Positions 8,238 to 18,359 of a stretch of DNA of 64,000 nucleotides are shown here, piece by piece (the first letter of the stretch is position 1; each line of letters begins with the position of its first letter). A program made the position numbers and the translations under genes. The stretch is from an uncultured Selenomonadales bacterium (GTDB lineage Bacteria; Bacillota; Negativicutes; Selenomonadales; Selenomonadaceae): contig CAMUZU010000004.1 in assembly GCA_947165295.1 (NCBI GenBank), forward strand, positions 39,776 to 103,775, given 5' to 3'. The notes under the pieces were generated by a model, which did not search any database, had not been told where the DNA came from, and saw only the letters and a list, made by a program, of their open reading frames with translations.

Positions 8238-11009
8238 TCAATCTTCGATTAATTCTTGCAACGTTCGATACAAATGTTCGGGTTCGACGGGCTTTGACAA
8301 ATGCGCGTTCATTCCCGCCTGCAAACTGCGCTGAACGTCTTCGTCGAAAACGTTTGCGGTCATTGCGATAATCGGCACGGTCTTTGCGTCGGGGCGGTCA
8401 AGTTCGCGAATCGCCGTCGTCGCCTGCAAGCCGTCCATAATCGGCATGCGGATATCCATTAACACCGCGTCAAAGTGATTCGGTTCGGAGGCGGCGAACA
8501 TGTCGACGGCCTCTTGCCCGTTGGGCGCGTGTTCAACTTCCATGCCGCACATCGACAAAACCATAATCATAATTTCCGCGTTGACGGGCATGTCTTCCGC
8601 CATAAGAATTCGTTTGCCGTTGAGGTCGGCAAGTTTCTTCGGCGGCTCGGACAAAGTTTTCTGTTCAATCGCCTCGTGGAATTCGCTGACAATGTCGGTC
8701 GAAAAAAGCGGCTTTGTCATGAAGCGATCGACGCCGGCTGCCATTGCCTCTTCGACAATGTCGTCCCAGCGGTAGCTCGTCAAGATGATTATCGCGGTTT
8801 CGTTGCCGACAATGTCGCGAATTTGCCGCGTGACTTGCAGGCCGTCTTCGTCGTGCATTCGTAAATCAATCAGCAAAATATTGTACGGGTCGTGGCGTGC
8901 GCGTCTGACGATAACTTTTTCAATTGCCGTCGCGCCGTTCAAAGCGAACTCCGCCGCAATGCCGACTTCCTCAAGCACAAGTTTGGCGTGTTCGCAGGCA
9001 ATGGGGTCGTCGTCGACAATCAGGACTTTCAGGTCGCGCACGTTGATTTTCTTGCCGCGTCGGTCGTTTGCGGACTTTGGCGAATTGCGCAGCGTCAAGT
9101 TGATTGTGAATTCGGAGCCGTGACCTTTCTTGGAGCGCACGGAAATTTTGCCGCTCATCATCTCGACAAGATTTTTCGTAATCGCCATGCCCAAACCCGT
9201 GCCGCTGTACGACGTGGAAGTTTCGACGTATTCTTGACTGAACGGCTCGAAGATGTTCGGCAGATAATTTTCGTCGATGCCGATGCCCGTGTCCTTGACG
9301 ACGAAGCGAAGCGTCGACTTGTCCTCGAAGCGCGCAACCTGTTCGACGGTGAAAGTCACCTTGCCGCCCGTGTCGGTGAACTTGACCGCGTTGCCGATAA
9401 CGTTAATCAGAATTTGTTTGAGCTTGTTGGCGTCGCCGATATAAAAGTCGTCGACGTGTCCGCGAACGTTGAAGTCGTACTGCAAATTTTTTTCGCGACA
9501 TTGACCGGTGAACATTGCGTTGATTTGTTCAAGCAACTCGCTGAAGGAAAATTCTTCCTTCTTGAGGACGACGCGCCCGCTTTCGATTCGGCTCATGTCC
9601 AAAATGTCGTTAATCAGGTTGAGCAGGTGACGTGCGCTCGTGCCGATTTTTTCAAGATTCTCGCGGGTCTTTTCGGGTAAGTTGTCGTCCTTGAGCGCGA
9701 TTGAGTCAAGCCCGATAATTGCGTTCATGGGCGTGCGAATTTCATGACTCATGCTCGACAGGAACGCGGACTTCGCGACGTTGGCTTGGTTGGCAATTTC
9801 CAGCGCGTTTTTGAGTTGCTCGTTTTTGGCGAACTGTGCCCGCTGAACTTTTGTCGTGTCGCTCTTGAGCAGAATGTAAAATTTCGCCTGCGCGTCGACA
9901 AGATAAAACACGAAGCGTTTGTGATAAATTTCGCCGCCGATGTAACAGTGCAAGTTGACTTCGTAAGGCTCGCGAATCGCCAGCGCGTTGGCAATCTTGT
10001 CAAGTTGCAGGGCGTTGAAAAATTTTTCTTGCTCTTCGGGCGTGCCGGTCAACACGGGGCGAACTTGCTCGTTGAGATAATCTTCGTAGCTGCCGAACTT
10101 CTGTCGCGGGAAGATTGAACCTTTCGCCGCCTTCGACGCGTCGCCGATAACCACGCCGTAATTCCCGCCGACAATGTAAGTTATCATGTCGAACTGGTCG
10201 CTGAGCGCCTTGTGCAACACGGTGTCGCTGACGATTTGGCGGTTGTGGTCTTGTTCGGCGACGAAGGCGATAATGTCTTCGGTTTCGGGGTCGCGGCGAA
10301 GAGTGACTTTGTAGTTGACGAAACATTCATGCCCGTTCGGTCGGCGGCTGAAGAACACGGCGGAGGTTGAGTTGATGCCCTCGGAAAAATTTTTCAGCAT
10401 GTGCGTCGTGTTGAACTCTTCGAGGAACTTTTGACGGTCACGTTCCAGCGGAAAATATTTCAGCCGTTCCATGAAGCGATCGGAAATTTTCACGCCGCGC
10501 AGGTCGTTGCAACCCAATTCACTGCCGCGACAGTCTTCGATTAAGTTGCGCGTCAAGTTCATGCGAAGCGATAAGAGCGTTTGCCCCGACAGAGTTTCCA
10601 GCTCGGTGCGCACGCCTTCGTAAAGATTTTGAGCGCGTTGTTCGTCGCGTTTGATTTTCGTCACGTCGAAGCAATTGCAGTACGCATAACAAATACCGTC
10701 CTCGTCGACGAAAGCGCAGTTGACGTTGAGCCAAAGCCAGTTGCCTTTGAGCGTGCGGCGACGAAGCGTCAAATTATTTTTGCCGGCGCGGGTGACTTTG
10801 TTTCGGAAAAGATATTCGACTTCTGCGCGGTCATCGGGGTGCACGCTTGCAAGCGGATTGTCGGCGGACAGAAATTCTTCGGCGGTGCCTTCAATCATCT
10901 CGGCAAATTCGGGCGAACACCACACGGGCGAAAGGTCGTCGACGCGAATTAAAACGGCGTTGCTCGACGCGAAAATCTTTTCGTAAAAGCTCGGTTTGAA
11001 GTCAAGCAT
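8238..11009 (-). CDS. Hybrid sensor histidine kinase: PAS, HisKA, HATPase, two receiver domains
   Basis: The 923-residue protein has no membrane segment and is probably cytoplasmic. It starts with a PAS-like fold (residues ~1-130; HPDDRAEVE, then WLWLNVNC). A less defined sensory region follows to ~400. The dimerisation domain has [14 protein letters not shown] with the phosphorylated His near 421. The ATPase region contains [17 protein letters not shown] and [10 protein letters not shown]. Two receivers follow, with acceptor Asp in LLIDLRM (~714) and LMDIRMP (~851). The second is the better match to a canonical receiver. The Hpt gene ends 12 bases upstream, so the two form a phosphorelay. 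The stimulus and final regulator are unknown. Confidence 0.92.
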   Translation of the reverse strand: MLDFKPSFYEKIFASSNAVLIRVDDLSPVWCSPEFAEMIEGTAEEFLSADNPLASVHPDDRAEVEYLFRNKVTRAGKNNLTLRRRTLKGNWLWLNVNCAFVDEDGICYAYCNCFDVTKIKRDEQRAQNLYEGVRTELETLSGQTLLSLRMNLTRNLIEDCRGSELGCNDLRGVKISDRFMERLKYFPLERDRQKFLEEFNTTHMLKNFSEGINSTSAVFFSRRPNGHECFVNYKVTLRRDPETEDIIAFVAEQDHNRQIVSDTVLHKALSDQFDMITYIVGGNYGVVIGDASKAAKGSIFPRQKFGSYEDYLNEQVRPVLTGTPEEQEKFFNALQLDKIANALAIREPYEVNLHCYIGGEIYHKRFVFYLVDAQAKFYILLKSDTTKVQRAQFAKNEQLKNALEIANQANVAKSAFLSSMSHEIRTPMNAIIGLDSIALKDDNLPEKTRENLEKIGTSARHLLNLINDILDMSRIESGRVVLKKEEFSFSELLEQINAMFTGQCREKNLQYDFNVRGHVDDFYIGDANKLKQILINVIGNAVKFTDTGGKVTFTVEQVARFEDKSTLRFVVKDTGIGIDENYLPNIFEPFSQEYVETSTSYSGTGLGMAITKNLVEMMSGKISVRSKKGHGSEFTINLTLRNSPKSANDRRGKKINVRDLKVLIVDDDPIACEHAKLVLEEVGIAAEFALNGATAIEKVIVRRARHDPYNILLIDLRMHDEDGLQVTRQIRDIVGNETAIIILTSYRWDDIVEEAMAAGVDRFMTKPLFSTDIVSEFHEAIEQKTLSEPPKKLADLNGKRILMAEDMPVNAEIMIMVLSMCGMEVEHAPNGQEAVDMFAASEPNHFDAVLMDIRMPIMDGLQATTAIRELDRPDAKTVPIIAMTANVFDEDVQRSLQAGMNAHLSKPVEPEHLYRTLQELIED

Positions 11010-11021
11010 TTTACCTCGTCC

Positions 11022-11360
11022 TCAAAGTTCGGCAACCAGCTTGTCGCGAATCTCTTTAATCGGCTTGTACATGGCGACGTAATCGGCTTGCTTTTTGGCG
11101 CGCAACATCTCGGTCATTTCCGACAGCGGATTGTAAATTGGGGTCAGAGCCAAATTGCCGACGACGCCTTTAAGCGCGTGCGCGTGCTCGAAAGCCTCGT
11201 CGAAGTTTCCGTCGGCAAGAGCCTTGTCAAGTTTCTCGAACGCGTCATTTTTCAAGCCCATGCCGATCATGCGGAAATAAAACGTCGCGTTGCCCAGGCA
11301 GCGGCTCAAGCCGTCCTTCGTATTAACTCCGAGTTCTTGGAGCCGTTCGATTGTAAGCAT
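11022..11360 (-). CDS. Hpt domain phosphotransfer protein
   Basis: The 112-residue protein is essentially one Hpt four-helix bundle with the motif HALKGVVGNLA, whose His accepts the phosphoryl group. It should take phosphate from a receiver of the adjacent hybrid kinase and pass it on, or drain it. The start at 11360 is chosen because AAGGAGG lies 8 bases before this ATG; a longer frame upstream lacks such a signal. It is transcribed first, with the kinase gene 12 bases downstream. Confidence 0.88.
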   Translation of the reverse strand: MLTIERLQELGVNTKDGLSRCLGNATFYFRMIGMGLKNDAFEKLDKALADGNFDEAFEHAHALKGVVGNLALTPIYNPLSEMTEMLRAKKQADYVAMYKPIKEIRDKLVAEL

Positions 11361-11429
11361 CAAAATTGCCTCCTTCGTGATTGTCAATGTTGAAACGAAA
11401 CGATTATAACAGTTCTTGCGTCAAAGCAC

Positions 11430-11470
11430 AAAAAAAATCGCGGGGCTTACGAAAAATTTTCTGCCCGCGA
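11430..11470 (-). terminator. Rho-independent terminator after the DUF362 gene
   Basis: On the minus strand CGCGGGC and GCCCCGCG pair across a ~15-base loop and are followed by A and eight T, downstream of the stop at 11487. Confidence 0.7.
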
Positions 11471-11486
11471 AATTTTCGGTGACGCG

Positions 11487-12497
11487 TCAATCAATTTCGA
11501 TAAGTTCGTAATGCGGCGTGCCGAGTTTGTGTTCGGTTATTGCGGTGAGCTGTCGAAGGCCTTGCCGGCTTTCAATGCGTTCAATCAGCGAATTCTTTCT
11601 GCCGTCGGGAAAATGATAAATCATGTCGACGGACGCTTGTTCGACGGCAACAATGTCATTCGACGCAAGAATTCCGATGTCGGGCAATTCGGGCGCGGCG
11701 GCTCCGGTGCCCGCACAATCGCAATCGATGCTGAGCCGTTGCAGGACGTTGATAAACGCCATTTGCTTGCCGAAGTGGTCACAAATTGCCTTGCCGCCGT
11801 CGGCAAGAAGTTCCATCAACGTCGACTCGCCGACCCAATCGCCGAAGTTTTCAAGGCCGTGAAGTTGCTTTTTGCCGTGTTGAGAAGACGCGCAACCCAT
11901 GGCGATATTTTTCAGCGCGCCGCCGAAGCCCGCCATTGAGTGACCTTTGAAGTGCGTCAAAACAACCAGCGAATCGTAATGATTCAAATGCGAACCCATG
12001 TAAACTTCGTTCAAATAAAAGCCTTTGCTGACGGGAAAGGCAATGTCGCCGTCTTCGTCGAGGATGTCCACGTCGCAGAAAATCCAACCGTTGATTTTCA
12101 GCGTCTTGCGGTGTTTCTTTGTCGTGGAACGTGCGCCTTCATACAGCGTGTTCGTTTCGACAATGACCGAGTCCGGAATTCGCGATTGAAACTTTTGTAC
12201 CAACGCGGGCGGCAAAATATTTGGCGCATTCGGCTCGCCCGTGTGAACTTTAATTGCAACTCTGCCCGTTATGTCGGCATTTATTTTTTCGTAAAGCTTA
12301 ATGATGTGTTCGGCATCTATCTTTTTGGAAAAATAAACTTTCGCTTTTGAATCGGGCGGAATCCGTTCGGCCTCGGCAGTGTTCTGTTGGATTTGGGTGG
12401 TCGTCGTCTTGTTTGTGCAGCCCGTGAGGATGTCCGTAACTCCGACGAGACCCGCAATCCCTGCGAGTTTCACGAAATGTCTGCGTGTGATCTTCAT
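11487..12497 (-). CDS. Tat-exported DUF362 domain lipoprotein
   Basis: The 336-residue protein begins MKITRRHFVKLAG, a twin-arginine signal (Arg5, Arg6), with a lipobox LTGC placing the lipidated Cys at residue 27. The body is a DUF362 domain, recognisable from VAIKVHTGEPN, VVLTHFKGHSMAGFGGALKN and MGCASSQHGKKQLH. DUF362 proteins often accompany iron-sulfur clusters, but no ferredoxin motif is present here. Tat export suggests a cofactor is inserted before transport (inference). ATG 12497 is preferred to TTG 12503 because AGGGGG lies 8 bases before it. Role unknown. Confidence 0.82.
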   Translation of the reverse strand: MKITRRHFVKLAGIAGLVGVTDILTGCTNKTTTTQIQQNTAEAERIPPDSKAKVYFSKKIDAEHIIKLYEKINADITGRVAIKVHTGEPNAPNILPPALVQKFQSRIPDSVIVETNTLYEGARSTTKKHRKTLKINGWIFCDVDILDEDGDIAFPVSKGFYLNEVYMGSHLNHYDSLVVLTHFKGHSMAGFGGALKNIAMGCASSQHGKKQLHGLENFGDWVGESTLMELLADGGKAICDHFGKQMAFINVLQRLSIDCDCAGTGAAAPELPDIGILASNDIVAVEQASVDMIYHFPDGRKNSLIERIESRQGLRQLTAITEHKLGTPHYELIEID

Positions 12498-12576
12498 GGT
12501 CAACGCCCCCTGAAAAAATTCAGCTTAATTATAGTTTATCACGTTGACTGCAAGCAAGCTTTGACGAAAATTTTTT

Positions 12577-12848
12577 TCACGCGCTGAAATGTTTCAACAC
12601 GGGCAACGTCCCGAATTTGTTTGCGACGAACAACGGAATCAGCGCGCAGATGTTCCCGCCAAGCTGAACGCGACGATTAGAATCAACGTCAAGCCCGTTC
12701 GGTCGACGACGTTGTATTTGCGAATCGGCACGCCAACAAAAAAATCTGCGCGACGCGTGCAATGTCGAATCCCATCGGCAGGACAGAAAAATTTTTCACG
12801 CCGAATTGATTCAGCCGACTGCACAGCTTTGACGAAAATTTTTTTCAC
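12577..12848 (-). pseudogene. Possible remnant of a membrane protein in a 347-bp gap
   Basis: The gap 12498-12844 has no intact gene. On the minus strand three frames together could give a short membrane protein: GFDIARVAQIFLL, then GLTLILIVAFSLAG, then NICALIPLFVANKFG. This would need two frameshifts. A 32-base sequence at 12557-12588 exactly repeats 12825-12856, the 3' end of the next gene. It may be a decayed gene or chance. Confidence 0.25.
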
Positions 12849-13780
12849 GCGCTGAACATTACGTTTTCAAAGAACAGCCCGCAACGTTCCAGGAAGTGGC
12901 GTTCGTTTTCGACGAGAATTCTGTCGGGAAAATCCTTGTCGATAAACAGATTGTTCGGCAACTCGACGGGCTCGCGGAAGTACAGGTAACTGCCGCCCTT
13001 CATGAGCGTCAAGCGGTGCATGCTGTTAATGTGGTGGCCGGCTTCGCGCAGAATTTGATACGGGTACAGCTCCGCCAAACACTGCATGAGCGCGACGTAA
13101 CGATTTTTTTCGTTGTCGAAAGGACCGTGCCGCGTGCCTTCAATCATGAAGAACAGGTTGCCGAAAACTTGCGGTTCGCGCCTTCCGACGGGTGCGGCGT
13201 GCGGCAGGACGGGTTGCGAATTCTTCGGCGACTCGTAAGTTTCCATTGCGTCGAGTGTCGCAAGCATCTCTTCGATTGACTGATTCAAGTGCAAGACGGG
13301 CTTTTGATTTCGCGTGCGTCGCGGTTGAACGGGCGGCTGATAACTTTCGACTTGCGGCGCGTAGAAATTTTCTTGCGTGACTTGCGGCGCGTAAAAATTC
13401 TCTTCAATCTGCGGCGTGTAAACTTCGATCTGCATGTTGATTCGGCGGACGCCTGCGCGGCTGAAGATGATTTTAATCGCCTTGACAATTTGTTTGGGCG
13501 AACGTGCGGTCTCCAGATAAATTATCGGCGCGATTTTCTTCGGGCGTTCCATGTCGATTGTGTTCGTGCGCAGAAACAGCGTGCGCGTCGGGTCGGTGCT
13601 ACACAGGCTGTTGATTGTGTCGGGGAACTCCAGATACAGGCATTTGACGGCGACGAAGAACAGCTCCTGCCAATCGTTGACGGGTGCTCGTTCGCCGAAA
13701 TAAATCAGCGCGGCGGGCAGTTCGTTTTCGTATATTTCTTGCGACTTCGCGGCCAAGTCGACGATTCTTCCTGTCGGCAA
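12845..13780 (-). CDS. Hypothetical protein with YAPQV repeats
   Basis: I do not recognise a family for these 311 residues. The N-terminal ~120 residues look like a compact alpha/beta domain. The middle (~120-180) is low complexity, with two copies of the pattern ENFYAPQV followed by proline- and arginine-rich sequence. The C-terminal ~110 residues (from FGNLFFMIEG) look folded. There is no signal peptide or membrane helix. TTG 13780 is preferred to GTG 13789 because AGGAG lies 8 bases before it. The last bases plus the stop are duplicated downstream (12557-12588). Confidence 0.6.
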   Translation of the reverse strand: MPTGRIVDLAAKSQEIYENELPAALIYFGERAPVNDWQELFFVAVKCLYLEFPDTINSLCSTDPTRTLFLRTNTIDMERPKKIAPIIYLETARSPKQIVKAIKIIFSRAGVRRINMQIEVYTPQIEENFYAPQVTQENFYAPQVESYQPPVQPRRTRNQKPVLHLNQSIEEMLATLDAMETYESPKNSQPVLPHAAPVGRREPQVFGNLFFMIEGTRHGPFDNEKNRYVALMQCLAELYPYQILREAGHHINSMHRLTLMKGGSYLYFREPVELPNNLFIDKDFPDRILVENERHFLERCGLFFENVMFSA

Positions 13781-13894
13781 AAGTCTCACTCCTCTTTCAA
13801 GTAGTTTTCAGAATGATTATAGACAATCGCCGAACAAAATGCAAAAAGTTTTTACCCGAAGTTCAGCCGCAAATTCAAGCCGCGTCCGCTTCGG

Positions 13895-14548
13895 TCAGAA
13901 AAATGTTATCCAGACGAGTTCGGCCTTGTCGACAAGCGCGGGCGTCAACTCATCCAAGTTCGCAATTTTGTCGAAGTGCCAACGATCTTGCTCGTCGCGG
14001 TGAAACGCAAGCTTGAACGTCCATTGCCCGACGAAAAGCCCACGTAAAGAATTGTCTCCGCGCACGTCCACGACAACCGTGGCTTTGTCGCCGTCGATAA
14101 TCGTGTCGGTGACCGTCGCGCTTGTCACCGAACAAATTTTGTTGAATTCGTCGGCAACGTAAGCGGTCGGATTTTCTTCGGGCACGGCGGGCGCGGGAAC
14201 TTTGCCGAAGAACGAATCTTTGACGCCGTCAAGAAACTTCAGGTGACGCTCCTTGTGCACGGAGTTGTATTCGGTCAAAAATTCCGCGCTGTGGTTGAAG
14301 TACGGGTCGTCGGGATACTTCGCGTGATATTCGTCGTAATTGTTCGCAAGAGCAACGGTCGCCGCGTCGTAAGTTTGCGAAAAGAATTCGTCCGTGTCCA
14401 CGCGTGCGGAAAGTTTTGTTTCGTCGCGTTCGGCAAGGGCGATTTTAATTTCATTGAGCGCGGCTTCGGGGCTGTCGTCGCGTGCGCAACCGGTCAACAG
14501 AATCACCGCCGACAAAATCAGCGGCGCGAAAAGTTTCAGCTTCAAGTT
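13895..14548 (-). CDS. Hypothetical lipoprotein
   Basis: The 217-residue protein starts MKLKLFAPLILSAVILLTGC, a lipoprotein signal with the lipidated Cys at residue 20. The mature part begins with an EAALNEIKIALAERDE helix and ends in a beta-rich region (VVVDVRGDNSL, WTFKLAFHRDEQDRWHFDKI). This resembles the NTF2-like or DUF4878-type folds common in lipoproteins. TTG 14548 is used as the start because GAGGAGG lies 7-8 bases upstream. Substrate and partners are unknown. Confidence 0.68.
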   Translation of the reverse strand, partial: NLKLKLFAPLILSAVILLTGCARDDSPEAALNEIKIALAERDETKLSARVDTDEFFSQTYDAATVALANNYDEYHAKYPDDPYFNHSAEFLTEYNSVHKERHLKFLDGVKDSFFGKVPAPAVPEENPTAYVADEFNKICSVTSATVTDTIIDGDKATVVVDVRGDNSLRGLFVGQWTFKLAFHRDEQDRWHFDKIANLDELTPALVDKAELVWITFF

Positions 14549-14634
14549 GGTGACCTCCTCAAAAAAAATTTTCCCGCGACGCAACGTCGGGGAATATTGC
14601 TTGCGTATTTGAGTTCACGGCTTCGGGACGTTCG

Positions 14635-14847
14635 TCACCGAAAAATTTTTCTGTTCCGTTGTTGATGTCCCTGCCTGTCGCCGAAAACTTTTTTGGACTG
14701 TTCGGTTTTTCTTGCCAAGTAGCCGGGCTTGTTGGCGGCCGAATAGCCGGACTTGTGGAAGGACGCCGCGCTTGCGGTTTGGATGTTGAACGCGCCAAGC
14801 CCGAAGACGAACGCGCCGATTATCAGTGTGCTCAGAAACTTTTTCAC
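14635..14847 (-). CDS. Small secreted protein, 70 residues
   Basis: The protein starts MKKFLSTLIIGAFVFGLG, a signal peptide with likely cleavage after TASA near residue 27. The ~43-residue mature part is basic and rich in Lys, Gly and Arg. GTG 14847 is taken as the start because GAGGTGG precedes it. The signal peptide closely resembles that of the next gene (14939-15301), suggesting a shared secretion leader. No family recognised. Confidence 0.5.
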   Translation of the reverse strand: MKKFLSTLIIGAFVFGLGAFNIQTASAASFHKSGYSAANKPGYLARKTEQSKKVFGDRQGHQQRNRKIFR

Positions 14848-14938
14848 ATCAACCACCTCGTGAATTTTTTTCAATGATAACACGCGGCGGCAGGTTTGTC
14901 ATTTGAACGCGATTAAAAACGTTTGCTTCAGCGTTAAG

Positions 14939-15301
14939 TCACTGTGCGTTGTCGTTGTGATTGGGCGGAGGCAGCGGGTTGCCGTTTTCGTCTTTGGGCG
15001 GTTCAGGCGGACGTTGATTGTCGCCGTTGTTGTCGGGCGGAGGCATCGGGTTGCCGTTTTCATCTTTGGGCGGTTCGGGCGGACGTTGATTGTCGCCGTC
15101 GGATTTTTTGTCGTCGCGGAAAATTTCGCGTGCCTTGTCGAACTTGTCTTTCTGCTCGTCGAACTTCTTCTTCTGCTTGTCGAACTTGTCTTGCGCTTCT
15201 TGAATTTTGTCGAGAGCGTCGGCGTTGGCAGTCGAAATGTCCGCAGAGCCGACACCAAACACGAACGCGCCGATTAATGCGGTCGTCAAAAGTTTCTTCA
15301 T
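14939..15301 (-). CDS. Secreted coiled-coil and proline-rich protein
   Basis: The protein has 120 residues. Residues 1-27 form a signal peptide (MKKLLTTALIGAFVFGVG, cleavage near ANA). A charged heptad-like segment follows (DKIQEAQDKFDKQKKKFDEQ). The tail is two copies of a unit containing NQRPPEPPKDENGNP and PPP. It may be a short cell-envelope spacer or matrix peptide (inference). AAGGAG lies 8-9 bases before ATG 15301. Confidence 0.6.
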   Translation of the reverse strand: MKKLLTTALIGAFVFGVGSADISTANADALDKIQEAQDKFDKQKKKFDEQKDKFDKAREIFRDDKKSDGDNQRPPEPPKDENGNPMPPPDNNGDNQRPPEPPKDENGNPLPPPNHNDNAQ

Positions 15302-15542
15302 GCAAGTCACTCCTTGAAAATTTTCCGTGATTATAGCACTTGCGACGACGTTTGCATTAAAGGCGGCTGAAATTTTGCTTACAAAGGAACAAGCTTCGAC
15401 GCGAAAGTCAACGTCAATATGCGCCGCGAGACTGCAACACGGCCTTGACGGTCTTGAACAGATACTTTAACGGAGCTTCTTTTAACCCTGCATAACTCGA
15501 TTTCAAGATTAGCGAAGAGGCGCGACATAATGCGGTTTTTCG

Positions 15543-15957
15543 TCTTAACTCGTCATAACTTGAAACGGTCGAAAAAAATATCGGCTTGCAGACAACGCGC
15601 AGACAATTTCGGACACAAAAAAGCCCTCTCCACGAGTTCGGAGAGGGTAATTTTTTTATCCAAGCAAACGCCGTGCGTATCGTCAAGCGGTGGATAAAAG
15701 CCCGTGCCGTCGAAGTCAAGTTCTTCAACCGGCTCACTCGCACGGTCAAAGCCGATTTCTTCCCAAGCCGTCGAACAGAAACAGCTTCACGTCGTAGCCG
15801 ACGGCGCGCAAGTAACCTTCGACGCGTCGTCCGATTCTCAAGACGAGTCATTCTTTACAAGTAGTCTTCAGCGGTCGGCGGCGTGAAGTAAGACACTTGC
15901 CGAATTTGCGGATGTTTGTATCGCAAGAAACTTTACCGACAGTCGTCCAAACGTTGC
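15543..15957. repeat. Left arm of a 414-bp inverted repeat around prophage remnants
   Basis: This segment is nearly identical to the reverse complement of 18270-18683, with a few differences near the outer edge. Both arms contain a bidirectional terminator-like hairpin, CCCTCTCC/GGAGAGGG flanked by T and A runs (15617-15658 here), and broken coding sequence of phage type. The 2.3 kb between the arms could invert. No intact gene lies in 15302-16082. Confidence 0.9.
15617..15658. terminator. Bidirectional terminator in the left inverted-repeat arm
   Basis: AAAAAAG-CCCTCTCC-loop-GGAGAGGG-TAATTTTTTT has T runs on both strands. The same hairpin is at 18568-18610 in the other arm. Confidence 0.65.
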
Positions 15958-16082
15958 CTTCGGTCGCCGACGAAACTTTGTCCGCCTTGCCGCTTGCCGT
16001 TGACGGGCGAGCGACAGAGTTTCACAGATGTCAATCAAAAAGTTGATGACGTTCAATGTCCAAAGCAAAAATCAACGTCAAG

Positions 16083-16961
16083 TCATGCCGTGCGTTTCCT
16101 AATCCAACCAAGTTCAATCCATGAAATCACCTCGTCGAGTTTGTCGTAGCTTGCGATGATTTTCGTACCGACGGACGCGACGCACGTGATGATTCTGTTT
16201 TCGGCGTTGAAAGCGGATGTTGGCGATTTGCAGTCCGCGTTTGTCGTCGGCAAGCGAATAAATATAACAGCTTTGAACGGAATCGTCGTCGTAAGGCTGT
16301 TGGTCAACTTCGCAAGTCATTTCGCGCCAAACTTCGGGCTGATTGTCGAAGCCGTACGACTGCGGTGATTGTCGCGTAATTGTTCAGCTGAATGTTTGTG
16401 CCCGCCACGTCGCCGAACGAACCGTTGCCAAAATTTTTAATGTTCATGCGCTTAATCCGCGACGGCGTCGAAATGCAGTCGTAAGCGTAAAGTCCTTCGT
16501 CGTTGCGAAGTTTGGTTTCACTGGCGATATAACATCTGCAAAAGCCTTGACCCGCCGTCAAAGATGAATTGCGGTATTTGGCAATCATTGCGCACGAGAA
16601 ATTTTCGATTGATTCAGCGGCGATTAAGATGGTCGAGCCGCCGACGTTGGTGACGCCGCTTGGTGCAGTTTCATTATAAATTACTGATGTCGACGAGCCT
16701 CGGTAAAATTGCACGCCTTTTGTCGACGGGTTACCGATACGAGACGCCGCGTCGCAGACAGATTGATTTTGCCGCCGTGATAATTCGACGCGCTGTAGAC
16801 GGGCGGTGTAATCGTACAATCTTCGCCGAGCGTCAAATCCTTGTACTGGGCGACGGCGACGGCAACAAATTCAGCAACACGACTGCGACGTTGTTTGCGA
16901 CGAAGAAAAACAGCGGATTCGTGCCGAGCGCGCCCGCCCCGTAAGAAATTTTCAAAGCCAT
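16083..16961 (-). pseudogene. Decayed phage structural gene
   Basis: The start is intact: ATG at 16961 with GAGGTGACGAC before it, giving MALKISYGAGALGTNPLFF. The coding sequence then moves between frames: QYKDLTLGEDCTITPPVY, then STKGVQFYRGSS through GGSTILIAAESIENFS, then ENRIITCVASVGTKIIASYD. At least three frameshifts are needed. It starts 10 bases after the minor head gene, as in a phage operon. The exact product (tail, head decoration or fibre) cannot be named. Confidence 0.55.
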
Positions 16962-16970
16962 GTCGTCACC

Positions 16971-17725
16971 TCAAGCCGTCAAAGAAAAGTAACCGTTTTC
17001 CGAAAACGCCGCGTCGTCTAATTTTCCAACGTAAGCTTGCAATTCGGCAAAACTTTTGCGTTCAAAGCCAAGGCTTAACGGTGCAGGCGAACCTGTTGTC
17101 GAACCAACATTACCACTTGTCGCGGGCGCAGGCAACGGCTTTGAGACTTCGCGATATTGAATCGTACAGCGACAGCGCGGGTGAAACGGCGGCAGTTGAA
17201 CGCCGACCTTGTCCGTGTGACCGACGACCGTATCTTTCAGCGCAAGACAGCGTCCGCAAACGCGATTGGTGCTTGACGTCGTCCAAACCATTTCGCAACG
17301 AACCGACAATCACGCACGCTTAGCCGCAATCGTCACCGAAAGTCCGTTGTCGATTAATTGACTGAAGACGCGCTGTCGATAGTTGACGTTGCTTGAGCTT
17401 GTCGTTGATTCAAACCGATTAACGGGCGAATCTGTCGGGCGATTGTTTTTGGCGGAATCATCTCGGCTTGTCCGTGCAAGATGATTGACGCGACCGCTTT
17501 GCGTGATTCGTCGCTTAGCAACGTCACCAATTCGGCTCCGCGTGTCCGCAAGAATTCTTTGACGCGAATGTCCGAATCGTCAAACGTGATTATTCCGGCT
17601 GTGAATTTGTTCGACGCAACTTGAATTGCAAGCAAGCCCGACTTCAATCGCCGCCGCAAGTTCGTCATAACTGAATTCGTTCTAACTTTTGAATTCGCGG
17701 GCAAACCACTCGACGGGTTAGTCAC
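16971..17725 (-). pseudogene. Decayed phage minor head protein (SPP1 gp7 / Mu F type)
   Basis: The 5' part (17725-17354) carries SRKAVASIILHGQAEMIPPK and a LNQRQAQA helix. The frame then shifts to VFSQLIDNGLSVTIAAKRA, meets a TGA, and resumes as NRVCGRCLALKDTVVGHTD and PPFHPRCRCTI. The Cys/His pattern CGRC...HPRCRC is typical of the C-terminal domain of phage minor head proteins. A stretch between the two halves seems deleted. Clear evidence for a prophage remnant. Confidence 0.72.
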
Positions 17726-17789
17726 TAAACTCCGACAAGAAGGTAAGCGCGCTTAAATCTTTGACACAACGCACGAAGACCGAACTTGA

Positions 17790-18035
17790 TGCCCTCGAAG
17801 CAAAATCGGCACGGCGTTCAAATCGCTCAACGTAAGCGGCAACACCGTCAGTTTCTTTGGCTCGACCGACGCGACGGGCACAGCGATTGCGACGTTCGAA
17901 TTTCCCGAAGAAATTTTCCTCGACCAAGCGGGCACGACGCTTGTCGACAATTTCGCGTGAAGCGCGGAGATTTATCCCGGCGCGACGGCGGACATCACCG
18001 CGATGATTACGAAAGTGTTCGGCGCGGCAAGCTGA
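17790..18035 (+). pseudogene. Decayed phage-like structural gene fragment
   Basis: The frame has TAFKSLNVSGNTVSFFG, then FEFPEEIFLDQAGTTLVDNF. A TGA at 17958-17960 interrupts it, where a Trp codon would fit, and it continues as SAEIYPGATADIT to a stop at 18033. No start codon or ribosome binding site is seen. Its strand is opposite to the minor head gene, so the segment has been rearranged. Confidence 0.45.
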
Positions 18036-18104
18036 ACTTAAATTTCTCTCGGATGGCGAGCGGAGCTTCGGACTTCGCCCGTTTGTTTTTCGGAGGTGAT
18101 TCAC

Positions 18105-18359
18105 ATGACCAACGGACAAAACGTCGTTCGAAGTCGTCATCTCGAAGAACTTGCTAATGCGGCGAAACGTTACACGCTCCAAGAAATTTTCGACTTGACC
18201 GAAGCCGTCGCCGCTGAACTTGAGTCAATCGGCGGTTCGTCAATTACGGGCGGCGTGTCGGGCAACTTCGCAACGTTTGGACGACTGTCGGTAAAGTTTC
18301 TTGCGATACAAACATCCGCAAATTCGGCAAGTGTCTTACTTCACGCCGCCGACCGCTGA
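18105..18359 (+). CDS. Small phage-like protein running into the right inverted-repeat arm
   Basis: ATG 18105 follows GGAGGTGATTCAC. The first ~55 residues (MTNGQNVVRSRHLEEL, AKRYTLQEIFDLTEAVA) look like a genuine short helical phage protein. From about residue 56 the frame enters the inverted repeat and the sequence looks out of frame, so the original C-terminus is probably lost. Confidence 0.45.
   Translation: MTNGQNVVRSRHLEELANAAKRYTLQEIFDLTEAVAAELESIGGSSITGGVSGNFATFGRLSVKFLAIQTSANSASVLLHAADR

Noticed and set aside
12498..12844. A confident small membrane protein gene
   Set aside because: It needs two frameshifts to assemble hydrophobic segments, and no start signal is evident; kept only as a weak pseudogene.
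15302..16082. Intact genes in the left inverted-repeat region
   Set aside because: All frames are short, in conflict on both strands, and the same broken sequence occurs in the other arm.
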